Assembly (NCBI GenBank): GCA_947631995.1 | Contig: CANRNT010000011.1 | Location: 1-55,572, forward strand | Length of the DNA stretch: 55,572 nt | Direction: 5' to 3' | Origin: an uncultured Clostridia bacterium | Lineage (GTDB): Bacteria > Bacillota > Clostridia > Oscillospirales > Ruminococcaceae | Program-made: the position numbers and the translations under genes | Notes under the pieces: model-generated | The model's database searches: none | What the model was told of the DNA's origin: nothing | What the model saw: only the letters and a program-made list of their open reading frames with translations | In this document: positions 42,201 through 48,469 of the stretch, piece by piece | Layout: each line of letters begins with the position of its first letter | How positions within the stretch are numbered: the stretch's first letter is position 1

Positions 42201-42334
42201 ATATAACGGTAGTTAACGAGAGTGTACCTGACACTCCTAAGACGGGCGACACAGTATCGCTGGCTGCGCTTACGATATGTATACTGATCGCAGCAGGTGC
42301 GATTTCTCTCAAGAAGCGTTCAAAAGCAAATTAA
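39218..42334 (+). CDS. Large cell-wall adhesin: thioester-like head, SpaA/Cna-B-type repeats, sortase signal
   Basis: The protein has 1038 residues with a Sec signal peptide (cleavage near 31). The head domain (about 35-330) has Leu-Leu-Cys77-Leu-Glu-Val and Trp-Asp-Ala-Thr-Gln137-Leu-Leu-Val-Trp. That resembles the Cys and Gln of thioester (TED/TQXA) domains, which bind host or surface amines covalently. Single SpaA/Cna-B-like domains follow (about 335-540). Then come two near-identical 89-residue repeats with Lys-Val-Gln-Ile-Ser-Lys-Lys-Ala and a Glu, and three 94-residue repeats with Leu-Gly-Gly-Ile-Asp-Leu-Val-Leu-Ser-Gly. The C-terminus Thr-Pro-Lys-Thr-Gly-Asp, one hydrophobic helix and Lys-Lys-Arg is a sortase signal. 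No sortase gene is in view. Confidence 0.85.
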   Translation: MRIKNKIFHKLIAMISVMAIFVSSVAPTVASALEFDLRITSMTETGGSISSNNPLHTGSLHEIQKIYAFGPQDPLLCLEVNSRCMTGDSYHYKDSTDGDHWDNLGDWRRRDIGLIMHYGYWAPGGVHKNDAYWDATQLLVWEVSGYHWDNPHYRQLRSFNYDSPSSACDTPLINYYSSTRGDYDAVRNAYYEIINKVCWHYQTGFHSSEADARNSAIELVYNPDTSHYEVTLDSDTGLWNDFDWSSALEANGIHVVMQGTNRYLLWSDHSFSPIAISRLKQSTVNNDEHGVLVYYNTTVNDGQSIAQSCNPDTVTGWMALYAETYEAPKGDIQITKDIQLADGAVADDSLYQDMTFNIKNSGGEYLVLDTLSAEQGLYQFNSTTANAEEATAIKLGTVSKTAILRKVEVGDYTVSEVNSGAAFTAEAADINVTVSADNTATAAFVNKETTTIVQILKRTSNGSNAVEGIHFILKGTTATGREYTADGYTNANGELLLPNIPIGEYTVYEDGSSVPIGYLTADEQGVSIKSGEESTLEFVNDTTKVQISKKAITGDDELPGAKLQVKDSTGKVVDEWTSTDKAHMIEGKLAAGEEYTLHEEIAPDGYVVANDITFTVSEDGSVDTVTMIDDTTKVQISKKAITGDNELAGAKLQVKDSTGKVVDEWTSTNEAHMIEGKLKAGEKYTLHEKIAPDGYVVANDITFTVSEDGSVDTVTMRDDIMKGTVEVHKTTEGMVNLGGIDLVLSGTSFLGNNVNMTATTDETGLAVFEGVPIGTYTITEDKSTVPYGYLVADPIKGVEVVYAEVTDVDMYNTEMTGSISVQKTTEGMINLGGIDLVLSGVTDTGRDIELTATTDETGLAVFENVPVGTYTITEDESTVPYGYLVADPIEGVEVIYAEQTDVEIYNAEMTGSLRIHKKTAGMTHIGGIGFVLSGVTDTGREIKLSVATDETGLAIFKDIPVGTYTITEDGSTVPTGYFVAKPVTGVEVVYAEDTDITVVNESVPDTPKTGDTVSLAALTICILIAAGAISLKKRSKAN
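40841..41374 (+). repeat. Two 267-base repeats in the adhesin gene
   Basis: Units 40841-41107 and 41108-41374 encode 89-residue domains that differ at only a few positions and share long identical stretches of DNA. This points to recent duplication or gene conversion. Confidence 0.85.
41378..42223 (+). repeat. Three repeats of about 282 bases in the adhesin gene
   Basis: Units beginning near 41378, 41660 and 41942 encode 94-residue SpaA-like domains with Thr-Glu-Gly-Met, Gly-Thr-Tyr-Thr-Ile-Thr-Glu-Asp and Val-Glu-Val-Val-Tyr-Ala-Glu. The third is the most divergent. Confidence 0.8.
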
Positions 42335-42354
42335 TGATATAAGGTTATAAAAAA

Positions 42355-42379
42355 GTGTGCGGCAGGAGCTGTCGCACAC
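42355..42379 (+). terminator. Stem-loop after the adhesin gene
   Basis: GTGTGCG and CGCACAC pair around an 11-base loop. No T-run follows. A second short hairpin (CACCC-GACA-GGGTG near 42386-42399) lies just before palindrome 4. Confidence 0.5.
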
Positions 42380-42404
42380 ATATATCACCCGACAGGGTGT
42401 CCAT

Positions 42405-42420
42405 TGTGCCACGTGGCACA
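42405..42420. promoter_or_regulatory. parS-like palindrome 4
   Basis: An exact TGTGCCACGTGGCACA copy lies 45 bases before the -35 box at 42465. The next bases, CTCATTTGCTTATAA, are repeated after palindrome 5. Confidence 0.8.
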
Positions 42421-42464
42421 CTCATTTGCTTATAAGAATACAAGGAATAATTAAGTTCTTGTAA

Positions 42465-42493
42465 TTGACAACAATAATATTGTATGTTATAAT
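42465..42493 (+). promoter_or_regulatory. Perfect consensus promoter
   Basis: TTGACA (42465-42470), 17 bases and TATAAT (42488-42493), only 17 bases before the ATG at 42511. Confidence 0.88.
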
Positions 42494-42510
42494 TCAGAAA
42501 GGAAGATATT

Positions 42511-42810
42511 ATGAACATTTATGATCACAACGAAATGAACGATAAGAAAGTCGTTCTTGAAAGCAGCGAGGAAATTGTGTGTAACAACTGTCCTGAAACG
42601 GTCATCTTTCATCTAAAAGATAATGATCATGAGTTTTCTATGGGATTATCAACGGTTATAGAATGTTTGATCTTTGCGGTTCAGTGCGGAGAATTGCCCA
42701 AGCTGCCACTTAGTTGGCTTACCGATGTTGATCGGGCAAACTATTCTTCTTATTCGGAAGATGAACGCAATTTTTATTTTGATGATAATTTTCCACGAAA
42801 GAGAGAGTAA
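42511..42810 (+). CDS. Small hypothetical protein
   Basis: The 99-residue acidic protein is preceded by AAAGGAAG. It contains Cys-Asn-Asn-Cys near residue 24, a possible half zinc site, and an Asp/Glu-rich C-terminus. The gene has no family I recognise and is more A+T-rich than the genes around parB and ssb. The next gene starts one base after its stop, so the two are coupled. Confidence 0.6.
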   Translation: MNIYDHNEMNDKKVVLESSEEIVCNNCPETVIFHLKDNDHEFSMGLSTVIECLIFAVQCGELPKLPLSWLTDVDRANYSSYSEDERNFYFDDNFPRKRE

Positions 42811-42811
42811 A

Positions 42812-43720
42812 ATGAAATATTTTAAGATACAAGCTACAAGAAACGCGGCTCGTTATAAAATAGACAACAAAATATTTGATAATGTCACTCAAAGGAAATT
42901 GCCGTTTGAACAACGGAACAGCCAAGGAAAGCTATCTCAGTATGCAATATGTCCTTCGTGTTTAAATCCAATTCAGCTTATCGGGTTATCTCATGAGATA
43001 AAAGTATCGCCACATGGTAAACACACAGGAAAAAACATAGCCGGTTTGCCTCAGTGGAATGCTCAAAGATATAAATATTGTCCTTTTGCAAGTCATAAAG
43101 AATATCAAAAGCCAAACGATGAAGAATTGTTACAAGAAGTCGACCAAAGTGTAATAGAACTTTATGATCTGATGCGATCGCAGTTTGACAAGGTCGTATA
43201 TGTCATTCAGAACACACTGCATATTAAGTGTTCAGATAATTTTTGGGCAAACGCATTGCAATCATACATTATAAATCGAGTGTACTTATATCCGTGGCTA
43301 TCAGAAGTAAATTTGCCATATATTTTTGCTTATAGAGGAATGCAACATATGAGATGCTTTGGACAACAATTTGAAATCGACAGCGAAATATATAATGCAT
43401 TAGCAAAGCTCAAAAATGTTAAATTTGAAAAAACGAATATAAATTCTCAATATGCCATTCTCAGAAACAGTTATGGCTGTTATTTGAATTTGCTATTTCG
43501 ATTTAGCGACCATCAACAAAACGCTGTTTGCGGCGAACAATTGATCGAAACAATGATGTTTTGCGTTGACGATGCTGACAATGGAAAAACTATGTTTGAG
43601 CAAAAAATTTCGTTTGATGAAACATATTTTATGAATACTGTTCGCTCAAAAAGAGCTGTGCATTATAGGAATAACAGATTACTTGATATAGCAGCTGAGA
43701 AAATGCTTCCATTGCTATGA
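42812..43720 (+). CDS. Hypothetical protein with possible zinc site
   Basis: The 302-residue protein starts at ATG 42812, one base after the preceding stop codon and with AGAGAG upstream. It contains Cys-Pro-Ser-Cys near residue 47, then His-Gly-Lys-His near 70 and Cys-Pro-Phe near 92, a possible metal-binding cluster. After that comes a long helical region. It looks cytoplasmic. I recognise no family. The A+T-rich composition and unusual codon use against neighbours suggest a separate origin. A strong terminator follows. Confidence 0.6.
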   Translation: MKYFKIQATRNAARYKIDNKIFDNVTQRKLPFEQRNSQGKLSQYAICPSCLNPIQLIGLSHEIKVSPHGKHTGKNIAGLPQWNAQRYKYCPFASHKEYQKPNDEELLQEVDQSVIELYDLMRSQFDKVVYVIQNTLHIKCSDNFWANALQSYIINRVYLYPWLSEVNLPYIFAYRGMQHMRCFGQQFEIDSEIYNALAKLKNVKFEKTNINSQYAILRNSYGCYLNLLFRFSDHQQNAVCGEQLIETMMFCVDDADNGKTMFEQKISFDETYFMNTVRSKRAVHYRNNRLLDIAAEKMLPLL

Positions 43721-43740
43721 TGAAAAAATATATAACTATC

Positions 43741-43772
43741 AAGAGCGCCTTTTCAGGCGCTCTTTGTTTTTC
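43741..43772 (+). terminator. Terminator after the 42.5-43.7 kb gene pair
   Basis: AAGAGCGCC and GGCGCTCTT form a perfect stem followed by TGTTTTT. Confidence 0.9.
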
Positions 43773-43789
43773 AAATGTTTTAAGGTGAG

Positions 43790-43805
43790 TGTGCCACGTG
43801 GCACA
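43790..43805. promoter_or_regulatory. parS-like palindrome 5
   Basis: An exact TGTGCCACGTGGCACA copy is followed by the CTCATTTGCTTATAA string also found after palindrome 4. It lies 36 bases before the membrane protein start. Confidence 0.8.
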
Positions 43806-43841
43806 CTCATTTGCTTATAAAAATATAAGGAGTGAACAAAT

Positions 43842-44174
43842 ATGAATGATATAGGTAAATATGTTCTTGGAACAATTCACGGAATTCTTTTGATTGTTAT
43901 TATTCTCTATAATTTATGTTACGTGATAGATAGAATAATGTTGATATATGTAAACAGGTCAGACAAGCGCAAATTGCTGCACAATGTAATTACTCTTGCT
44001 TATGGAATAGTTGGCTTTATAGGATTATGTTTCGTGTTTTCGTTACATGATGTTATTTGTTTATTTGCGGTCTTAAATCATTTAATTTACAACATGTTTT
44101 TTCCACTTTTCGGCAATGAACAAATGAAATTGGAATATGTCTTAATAAGAATACTTAATATAGCAGAAAAATAA
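43842..44174 (+). CDS. Small three-helix membrane protein
   Basis: The 110-residue protein has AAGGAG 9 bases upstream. Hydrophobic segments lie near residues 10-32, 50-66 and 68-90, with a basic loop (Asn-Arg-Ser-Asp-Lys-Arg-Lys) between the first and second. Its last 33 bases overlap the 3' end of the opposite-strand gene. The family is unknown. It belongs to the A+T-rich block. Confidence 0.55.
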   Translation: MNDIGKYVLGTIHGILLIVIILYNLCYVIDRIMLIYVNRSDKRKLLHNVITLAYGIVGFIGLCFVFSLHDVICLFAVLNHLIYNMFFPLFGNEQMKLEYVLIRILNIAEK

Positions 44175-44906
44175 AACTAATTGTGCGACAAGTAACATAA
44201 TCGATAGCACCATTAATTTTTGTGTATCCTCATATATAGCAAAACGGTATTTTATATTGAGTGCTAACTTGTTAATCGTATAATTCAATACAGATTTTAA
44301 ATTATTCCATGTAAATATGGCAACAAACGTACATATAATTACTATGCCAACAAAAGAATACAAATATCCAACAACATTCGATAGTGAAGACTTAATGTCC
44401 TTACTACTCGCTATGATGCATAGTATTGCTGACAAAATAAAGGTAAGATAAAATGAAATCATAACTATAATACTATTAGATTTTACTTTATACTTTTCCC
44501 AATAATCCTTTGCCCCAACAAAGTATAGAAGCGATGATATAAATGCTATGATAAAAATGATTACCTTGTTTTCTTTATATAAATAAAATGCTATTAATAA
44601 TATAAACAACGCAATTGCATCTGCAACAGTATTGTTTGTACTGTTAACCGAATTTTGATCACCAAAATAGTAATGTTTGTTATTGTTGATTGAAATAGAA
44701 ACATTGTTGCAGTTGTTTTTTTGAATATTATTATCACCAACAATTATTTGATTATCATTACTGTTTAATAGCTGTGTGTTATTTTGTGATACGGCTTGAT
44801 TATTTATTGTATGCAAATTCTTTTTGTTTTTTAATTCAATGATTTTCAAAATTGTCAGTATTATGTCCGGCAACATTAACAATATTGAAATTATAGTAGA
44901 GAGCAT
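44142..44906 (-). CDS. Polytopic membrane protein with Asn-rich loop
   Basis: This is the only convincing minus-strand gene of the element, with 254 residues. ATG 44906 is preferred because GGGTGAT lies seven bases upstream; a GTG three codons earlier overlaps it. One N-terminal hydrophobic helix is followed by a 75-residue Asn/Gln/Ser-rich segment (about 30-95). About five further membrane helices follow. The DNA is strikingly A+T-rich. No family is recognised. Lone, reversed, A+T-rich membrane genes in conjugative elements are often entry-exclusion or defence cargo, but that is only a guess. Confidence 0.55.
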   Translation of the reverse strand: MLSTIISILLMLPDIILTILKIIELKNKKNLHTINNQAVSQNNTQLLNSNDNQIIVGDNNIQKNNCNNVSISINNNKHYYFGDQNSVNSTNNTVADAIALFILLIAFYLYKENKVIIFIIAFISSLLYFVGAKDYWEKYKVKSNSIIVMISFYLTFILSAILCIIASSKDIKSSLSNVVGYLYSFVGIVIICTFVAIFTWNNLKSVLNYTINKLALNIKYRFAIYEDTQKLMVLSIMLLVAQLVLFFCYIKYSY

Positions 44907-45003
44907 TATTATCACCCATCTTCCTTATAATGTATTCTAAAACAAAGTATATCACAAAATAGAGCAAAAATCAACAAATCGAAAAGAAAAATTATCGAAA
45001 TAT

Positions 45004-45019
45004 TGTGCCACGTGGCACA
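45004..45019. promoter_or_regulatory. parS-like palindrome 6
   Basis: An exact TGTGCCACGTGGCACA copy lies between the reversed membrane gene and ssb. It marks the right edge of the A+T-rich block. Confidence 0.8.
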
Positions 45020-45035
45020 CTTAATATTTGTAGCT

Positions 45036-45066
45036 AAGCGTTCTAAAAGAGCGCTTTTATTTTATA
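45036..45066 (+). terminator. Terminator-like stem-loop before ssb
   Basis: AAGCGTTCT and AGAGCGCTT pair with one mismatch and are followed by TTATTTTAT. It lies directly before the ssb ribosome site, so it may act as an attenuator. Confidence 0.65.
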
Positions 45067-45087
45067 ACAAACAGGAGGAATAAAAAA

Positions 45088-45486
45088 ATGCTGAACAAAG
45101 TAGTGATCATGGGAAGAATAACACACGAGCTTGAAGTAAAGAACACACCAAGCGGAGTGGCAGTCATGTCGTTTAATGTTGCCGTAGACAGATCCCGTCG
45201 AAAAGACGAAGAACAGCAGACAGATTTCATCACCTGCGTAGCGTGGCGCGAAAAAGCGATGTTTATTCAGAAACACTTCGGCAAAGGCAGGCTTATAATC
45301 ATTTCAGGAGAGCTGCGTTCGCGTACATATGAGGACAAAAACGCCACCAAGCATTATGTCACCGAGGTCTATGTGGATAATATTTTCTTTTCGGGTGAGA
45401 AAAAACCTGACGCAGAGATTGTATCTCCGACCGAAGCATATGCAGAAACGGTTGTTGATACAACAGATGAACTTCCCTGTGAATAA
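45088..45486 (+). CDS. ssb: Single-stranded DNA-binding protein
   Basis: The 132-residue protein has the OB fold start Met-Leu-Asn-Lys-Val-Val-Ile-Met-Gly-Arg-Ile-Thr and the motifs Phe-Asn-Val-Ala-Val-Asp-Arg, Asp-Phe-Ile-x-Cys-Val-Ala-Trp and Gly-Glu-Leu-Arg-Ser-Arg-Thr-Tyr. It coats single-stranded DNA during transfer or replication of the element. The tail ends Thr-Asp-Glu-Leu-Pro-Cys-Glu, so the usual final Pro-Phe tip that binds host repair and replication proteins is altered. AGGAGG precedes the ATG. It begins the operon running into amidoligase and the transfer genes. Confidence 0.93.
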   Translation: MLNKVVIMGRITHELEVKNTPSGVAVMSFNVAVDRSRRKDEEQQTDFITCVAWREKAMFIQKHFGKGRLIIISGELRSRTYEDKNATKHYVTEVYVDNIFFSGEKKPDAEIVSPTEAYAETVVDTTDELPCE

Positions 45487-45498
45487 GGAGCGTTTCTG

Positions 45499-46632
45499 AT
45501 GTCGGAAAAAATAATAGATCTGAAAGAACAGCGCTTTGGAGTGGAAGTAGAGTTCTACAACATCACAAGAAGCGACGCAGCAACAATAGTGCAAAGTTTA
45601 GTTAGCGATAACGAAAATGCGCAACCGTATCATACATATGAGCACGGACTTGATACCTACAAGATACGATCTGATGACGGAAGAACTTGGAAAATAGTTT
45701 CTGATGCATCTGTAAACAGCGGCAGGGGTGAGAACTGTGAACTTGTGACCCCCATACTCAAATACGAAGATATGCCGACTCTGCAAGGTGTTATACGGGC
45801 GCTCAATGGAGCAGGCGCTAGGTCTGATGCATCCTGTGGCATACATATCCACATCGACGGCAGCAATCATGATGCAAGAAGCATACGGAACTTGTGCCTT
45901 ATATGCGCTTCAAAGGAAGACATAATGCTGAAAGCTCTGGAAGTACCACCCGAACGCTATACAAGGTGGTGCAGAAAAGCCGATCAAAGTTTTATTGAGT
46001 TTCTCGCAAACAATCCGCACCCGACACTCGATGAGATAGAGCGCGAATATTATACCGAGGGTTACTCTAGCCGATACACGCATTATCATAGCAACCGTTA
46101 TAGACTTGTAAATCTTCACGACTATTTCAACGGGCACGGCACGATAGAATTTCGGGCGTTTAATGGTGAGAGTAAAAAGCACACAAAACATCTTCACGCC
46201 GGTGAGGTAAAGGCTTATGTTGATTTCTGCCTTGCAATTTCCGCGCAAGCAATTAACAATAAACATTGTCGCTATCATGCGTTTGATCACACTAATGAGA
46301 GATACACCTACCGCACATGGCTCGTAGGTCATCAGGGGCTTAATCTTAACGGCAAAGATTTTAAAAACACAAGATTGCATCTCTTGGGCAAGTTGGAGGG
46401 CGATGCCACCTACAAAAACAAGGCGGCAGCTTTGGAAAAACGCAGCAAAAAACTGGCAGAGGAGCAACTTAGTGCTTTAAGGCCGCAGGTAGATGAGCTC
46501 ATGGATCGGGTAATGGATATGCCACCGGCGCAGCGAGATCAGCTGCTGCAAAACTTATTTGGCATAGTGACAAGCGCTGAGAGTGAGGACAACAATAACA
46601 GTAATAACAATAGCAGAGGAGGTGGCAGATAA
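45499..46632 (+). CDS. Amidoligase-family enzyme
   Basis: The 377-residue protein belongs to the putative amidoligase family (PF12224), a glutamine-synthetase/gamma-glutamyl-ligase-like ATP-dependent COOH-NH2 ligase fold. Phe-Gly-Val-Glu-Val-Glu-Phe at residues 13-19 supplies metal-binding Glu residues. Asn-Cys-Glu-Leu-Val-Thr-Pro near 78, Cys-Gly-Ile-His-Ile-His near 114 and Ile-Glu-Phe-Arg-Ala-Phe-Asn near 215 complete the active-site set. A charged helical tail ends in Asn and Gly runs. It is expected to join a carboxylate, typically a glutamyl group, to an amine. Its stop codon overlaps the ATG of the cyclotransferase gene. Confidence 0.88.
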   Translation: MSEKIIDLKEQRFGVEVEFYNITRSDAATIVQSLVSDNENAQPYHTYEHGLDTYKIRSDDGRTWKIVSDASVNSGRGENCELVTPILKYEDMPTLQGVIRALNGAGARSDASCGIHIHIDGSNHDARSIRNLCLICASKEDIMLKALEVPPERYTRWCRKADQSFIEFLANNPHPTLDEIEREYYTEGYSSRYTHYHSNRYRLVNLHDYFNGHGTIEFRAFNGESKKHTKHLHAGEVKAYVDFCLAISAQAINNKHCRYHAFDHTNERYTYRTWLVGHQGLNLNGKDFKNTRLHLLGKLEGDATYKNKAAALEKRSKKLAEEQLSALRPQVDELMDRVMDMPPAQRDQLLQNLFGIVTSAESEDNNNSNNNSRGGGR

Positions 46633-47861
46633 TGTTGTACGCAGCCTACGGCTCGAATATGTGGGACGTTCAGATGCTTGCCAGATGTCCCGGAGCTGAG
46701 TATTTTGCCAAGGGAGAGATCATAGGCTACAAGCTGGCGTTTTGCAGAGTTGCGACCGTTGTTCCGCAGGAAGCGTCAAGCACGCCAGTAGTCATATGGA
46801 AAATATCACCCGAAAATGAAAAAATGCTTGACCGCTACGAGGGCTATCCTCATAAGTATATCAAGCAGCAGCTTCCCGTAAAGATAGACAACGAAACGCT
46901 AAGCATAATGGCATATGTTATGAAAGACAGCAGCAACATATCTCCGCCCTCTGACGAGTATTACAGCCGTATTGAGGAAGGTTATTGTCTTCACGGGATA
47001 GATACAACAGAACTTGAAAACGCTGCCTCAGAGGCATATGATGTTTTGTATTATGAAGAAGATCCTTATGACTTGCAGTACAGCTTCTTTGACGATATGT
47101 ATGATTGTTATGACGACTTTGAAGACAGATACTACAGCGATATGAAGATGTCGGGCAAAGATAACAGAGATACTTTGCAGAACGCTTTCGTTATCGGCAG
47201 CGCTTTTTCGGAATATGACGATTGTTTATCTCTTTCGGCAGGAGAACGAGCCGCAGTTATCGACTCTATAATTCTTAACTACGAGCTTGACAACAACGGC
47301 TTGTCGCTGTATGCGTATGCAAGTCATTATTTTTCCGAGCTTGCACAGCATTGCAAAGAGGGCGGAGATATAATGCAGTTTGTTCGCGGCAGCAGCAAGC
47401 GTTTGTACGCAGCTTACGGCTCGAATATGAACGCCGAAGAAATGAAGGTACGCTGCCCTAACAGCCGATGTTTGGGCGCGGCAGACATAAAAGACCACGA
47501 GCTGTGCTTTAAGGGGTGTGCCGACTGCATACCCAAGAAGGGCGCATCTGCCCCGGCGCTGCTGTGGGAGATAGATTTGAAAGATTGGAAGACGCTTGAC
47601 GCATACGAAGGATATCCGTCTTTTTATTTAAGAAAGCACGTTATTGTCACTCATCGCAGCAACGGAAAAGCATATGATGCTATTATGTACTGCATGACCG
47701 CATCACACGATAAGCTGTTTCCGCCTGCTGAGAGTATGTACAAGCGTATCGAGGCAGGATACAAACAATACGGTATGGATACTAAGCCTTTGGAAAAGGC
47801 AGCAGCGGTTTCAAAAGCCGCAGAAAGGAAGATGAATAATGGAAAAAATAACAAAAGATGA
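46632..47861 (+). CDS. Tandem double gamma-glutamylcyclotransferase (AIG2-like)
   Basis: The 409-residue protein holds two GGCT-like domains. Domain 1 has Tyr-Ala-Ala-Tyr-Gly-Ser-Asn-Met at residues 3-10 and the catalytic Glu in Arg-Tyr-Glu-Gly-Tyr-Pro near 69. Domain 2 repeats Tyr-Ala-Ala-Tyr-Gly-Ser-Asn-Met near 258 and Ala-Tyr-Glu-Gly-Tyr-Pro near 326. Both keep the substrate loop and the Glu, so both could be active. An acidic Tyr/Asp-rich linker of about 110 residues separates them. The fold releases 5-oxoproline from gamma-glutamyl amines. Overlap with the amidoligase gene (TAATG) shows the two act together, one making and one removing a gamma-glutamyl-type bond. Confidence 0.9.
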   Translation: MLYAAYGSNMWDVQMLARCPGAEYFAKGEIIGYKLAFCRVATVVPQEASSTPVVIWKISPENEKMLDRYEGYPHKYIKQQLPVKIDNETLSIMAYVMKDSSNISPPSDEYYSRIEEGYCLHGIDTTELENAASEAYDVLYYEEDPYDLQYSFFDDMYDCYDDFEDRYYSDMKMSGKDNRDTLQNAFVIGSAFSEYDDCLSLSAGERAAVIDSIILNYELDNNGLSLYAYASHYFSELAQHCKEGGDIMQFVRGSSKRLYAAYGSNMNAEEMKVRCPNSRCLGAADIKDHELCFKGCADCIPKKGASAPALLWEIDLKDWKTLDAYEGYPSFYLRKHVIVTHRSNGKAYDAIMYCMTASHDKLFPPAESMYKRIEAGYKQYGMDTKPLEKAAAVSKAAERKMNNGKNNKR

Positions 47862-48156
47862 ATTTGCACGACTTGGAGAGACAAAAGTCCTCGGAACACT
47901 TTCAGCAGCAGGCATTACGCTTACAGACTCGGTGGTGATGCTGCCGATGTCATCTTGCAAGACAGCAATATTCGTTCAGGGTGATGAAGAAAGCAGCAAA
48001 GAAAATGCTGAAAAGGTCTACAACGCCATAGCAGATGCAGCATACATATCGCTGTCATATGAAGCTCTTGACCGTATCATACTCAGATACAAGAGCGACT
48101 ACGAAAAGCAGTTTGGTGAAGGAACATTCAGAGAACATATAGAGGAAGTGATATAA
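47839..48156 (+). CDS. Small hypothetical protein
   Basis: This 105-residue acidic protein starts inside the end of the cyclotransferase gene (23-base overlap) with AAAGGAAG upstream. Helical N- and C-terminal parts flank a central strand pair (Ser-Val-Val-Met-Leu-Pro, Ala-Ile-Phe-Val-Gln-Gly). I see no family. The overlap implies co-translation with the amidoligase cassette. Confidence 0.65.
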   Translation: MEKITKDEFARLGETKVLGTLSAAGITLTDSVVMLPMSSCKTAIFVQGDEESSKENAEKVYNAIADAAYISLSYEALDRIILRYKSDYEKQFGEGTFREHIEEVI

Positions 48157-48157
48157 C

Positions 48158-48460
48158 TTGAAAGCAAAAGATTGCGCATACTTGGTCGCCAACTGCAACG
48201 GTAAGTCGGTAAACCTTGTAAATCAGCCTGCTAATGTGGCTGCATACATAGCTTCTCACAACGGCTGTTCCATGAATATACGCGCGCCCGATAAGACGCT
48301 GCTTATGTCTACATACGGATTTTTTACCGACCGCTGTACAGATATGGATCTGTATGCAACGGTGATGAAAGAACTGAAGCCCATACACGAGCGTATTGCA
48401 GAGCCGCAGCCTATTGAGGTATACAACAGTACGGCGCTGGGCAGCGGACGTAAATTATAG
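48158..48460 (+). CDS. Small hypothetical protein with TTG start
   Basis: The 100-residue protein begins at TTG 48158, with AGAGGAAG about 8 bases upstream. It starts one base after the previous stop. It has Asn-Cys-Asn-Gly-Lys-Ser near residue 12, Met-Ser-Thr-Tyr-Gly-Phe-Phe near 50 and a Pro-rich end. The family is unknown. It probably belongs to the same transcript as the amidoligase pair and the exonuclease. Confidence 0.6.
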   Translation: MKAKDCAYLVANCNGKSVNLVNQPANVAAYIASHNGCSMNIRAPDKTLLMSTYGFFTDRCTDMDLYATVMKELKPIHERIAEPQPIEVYNSTALGSGRKL

Positions 48461-48469
48461 GAGGTAATT

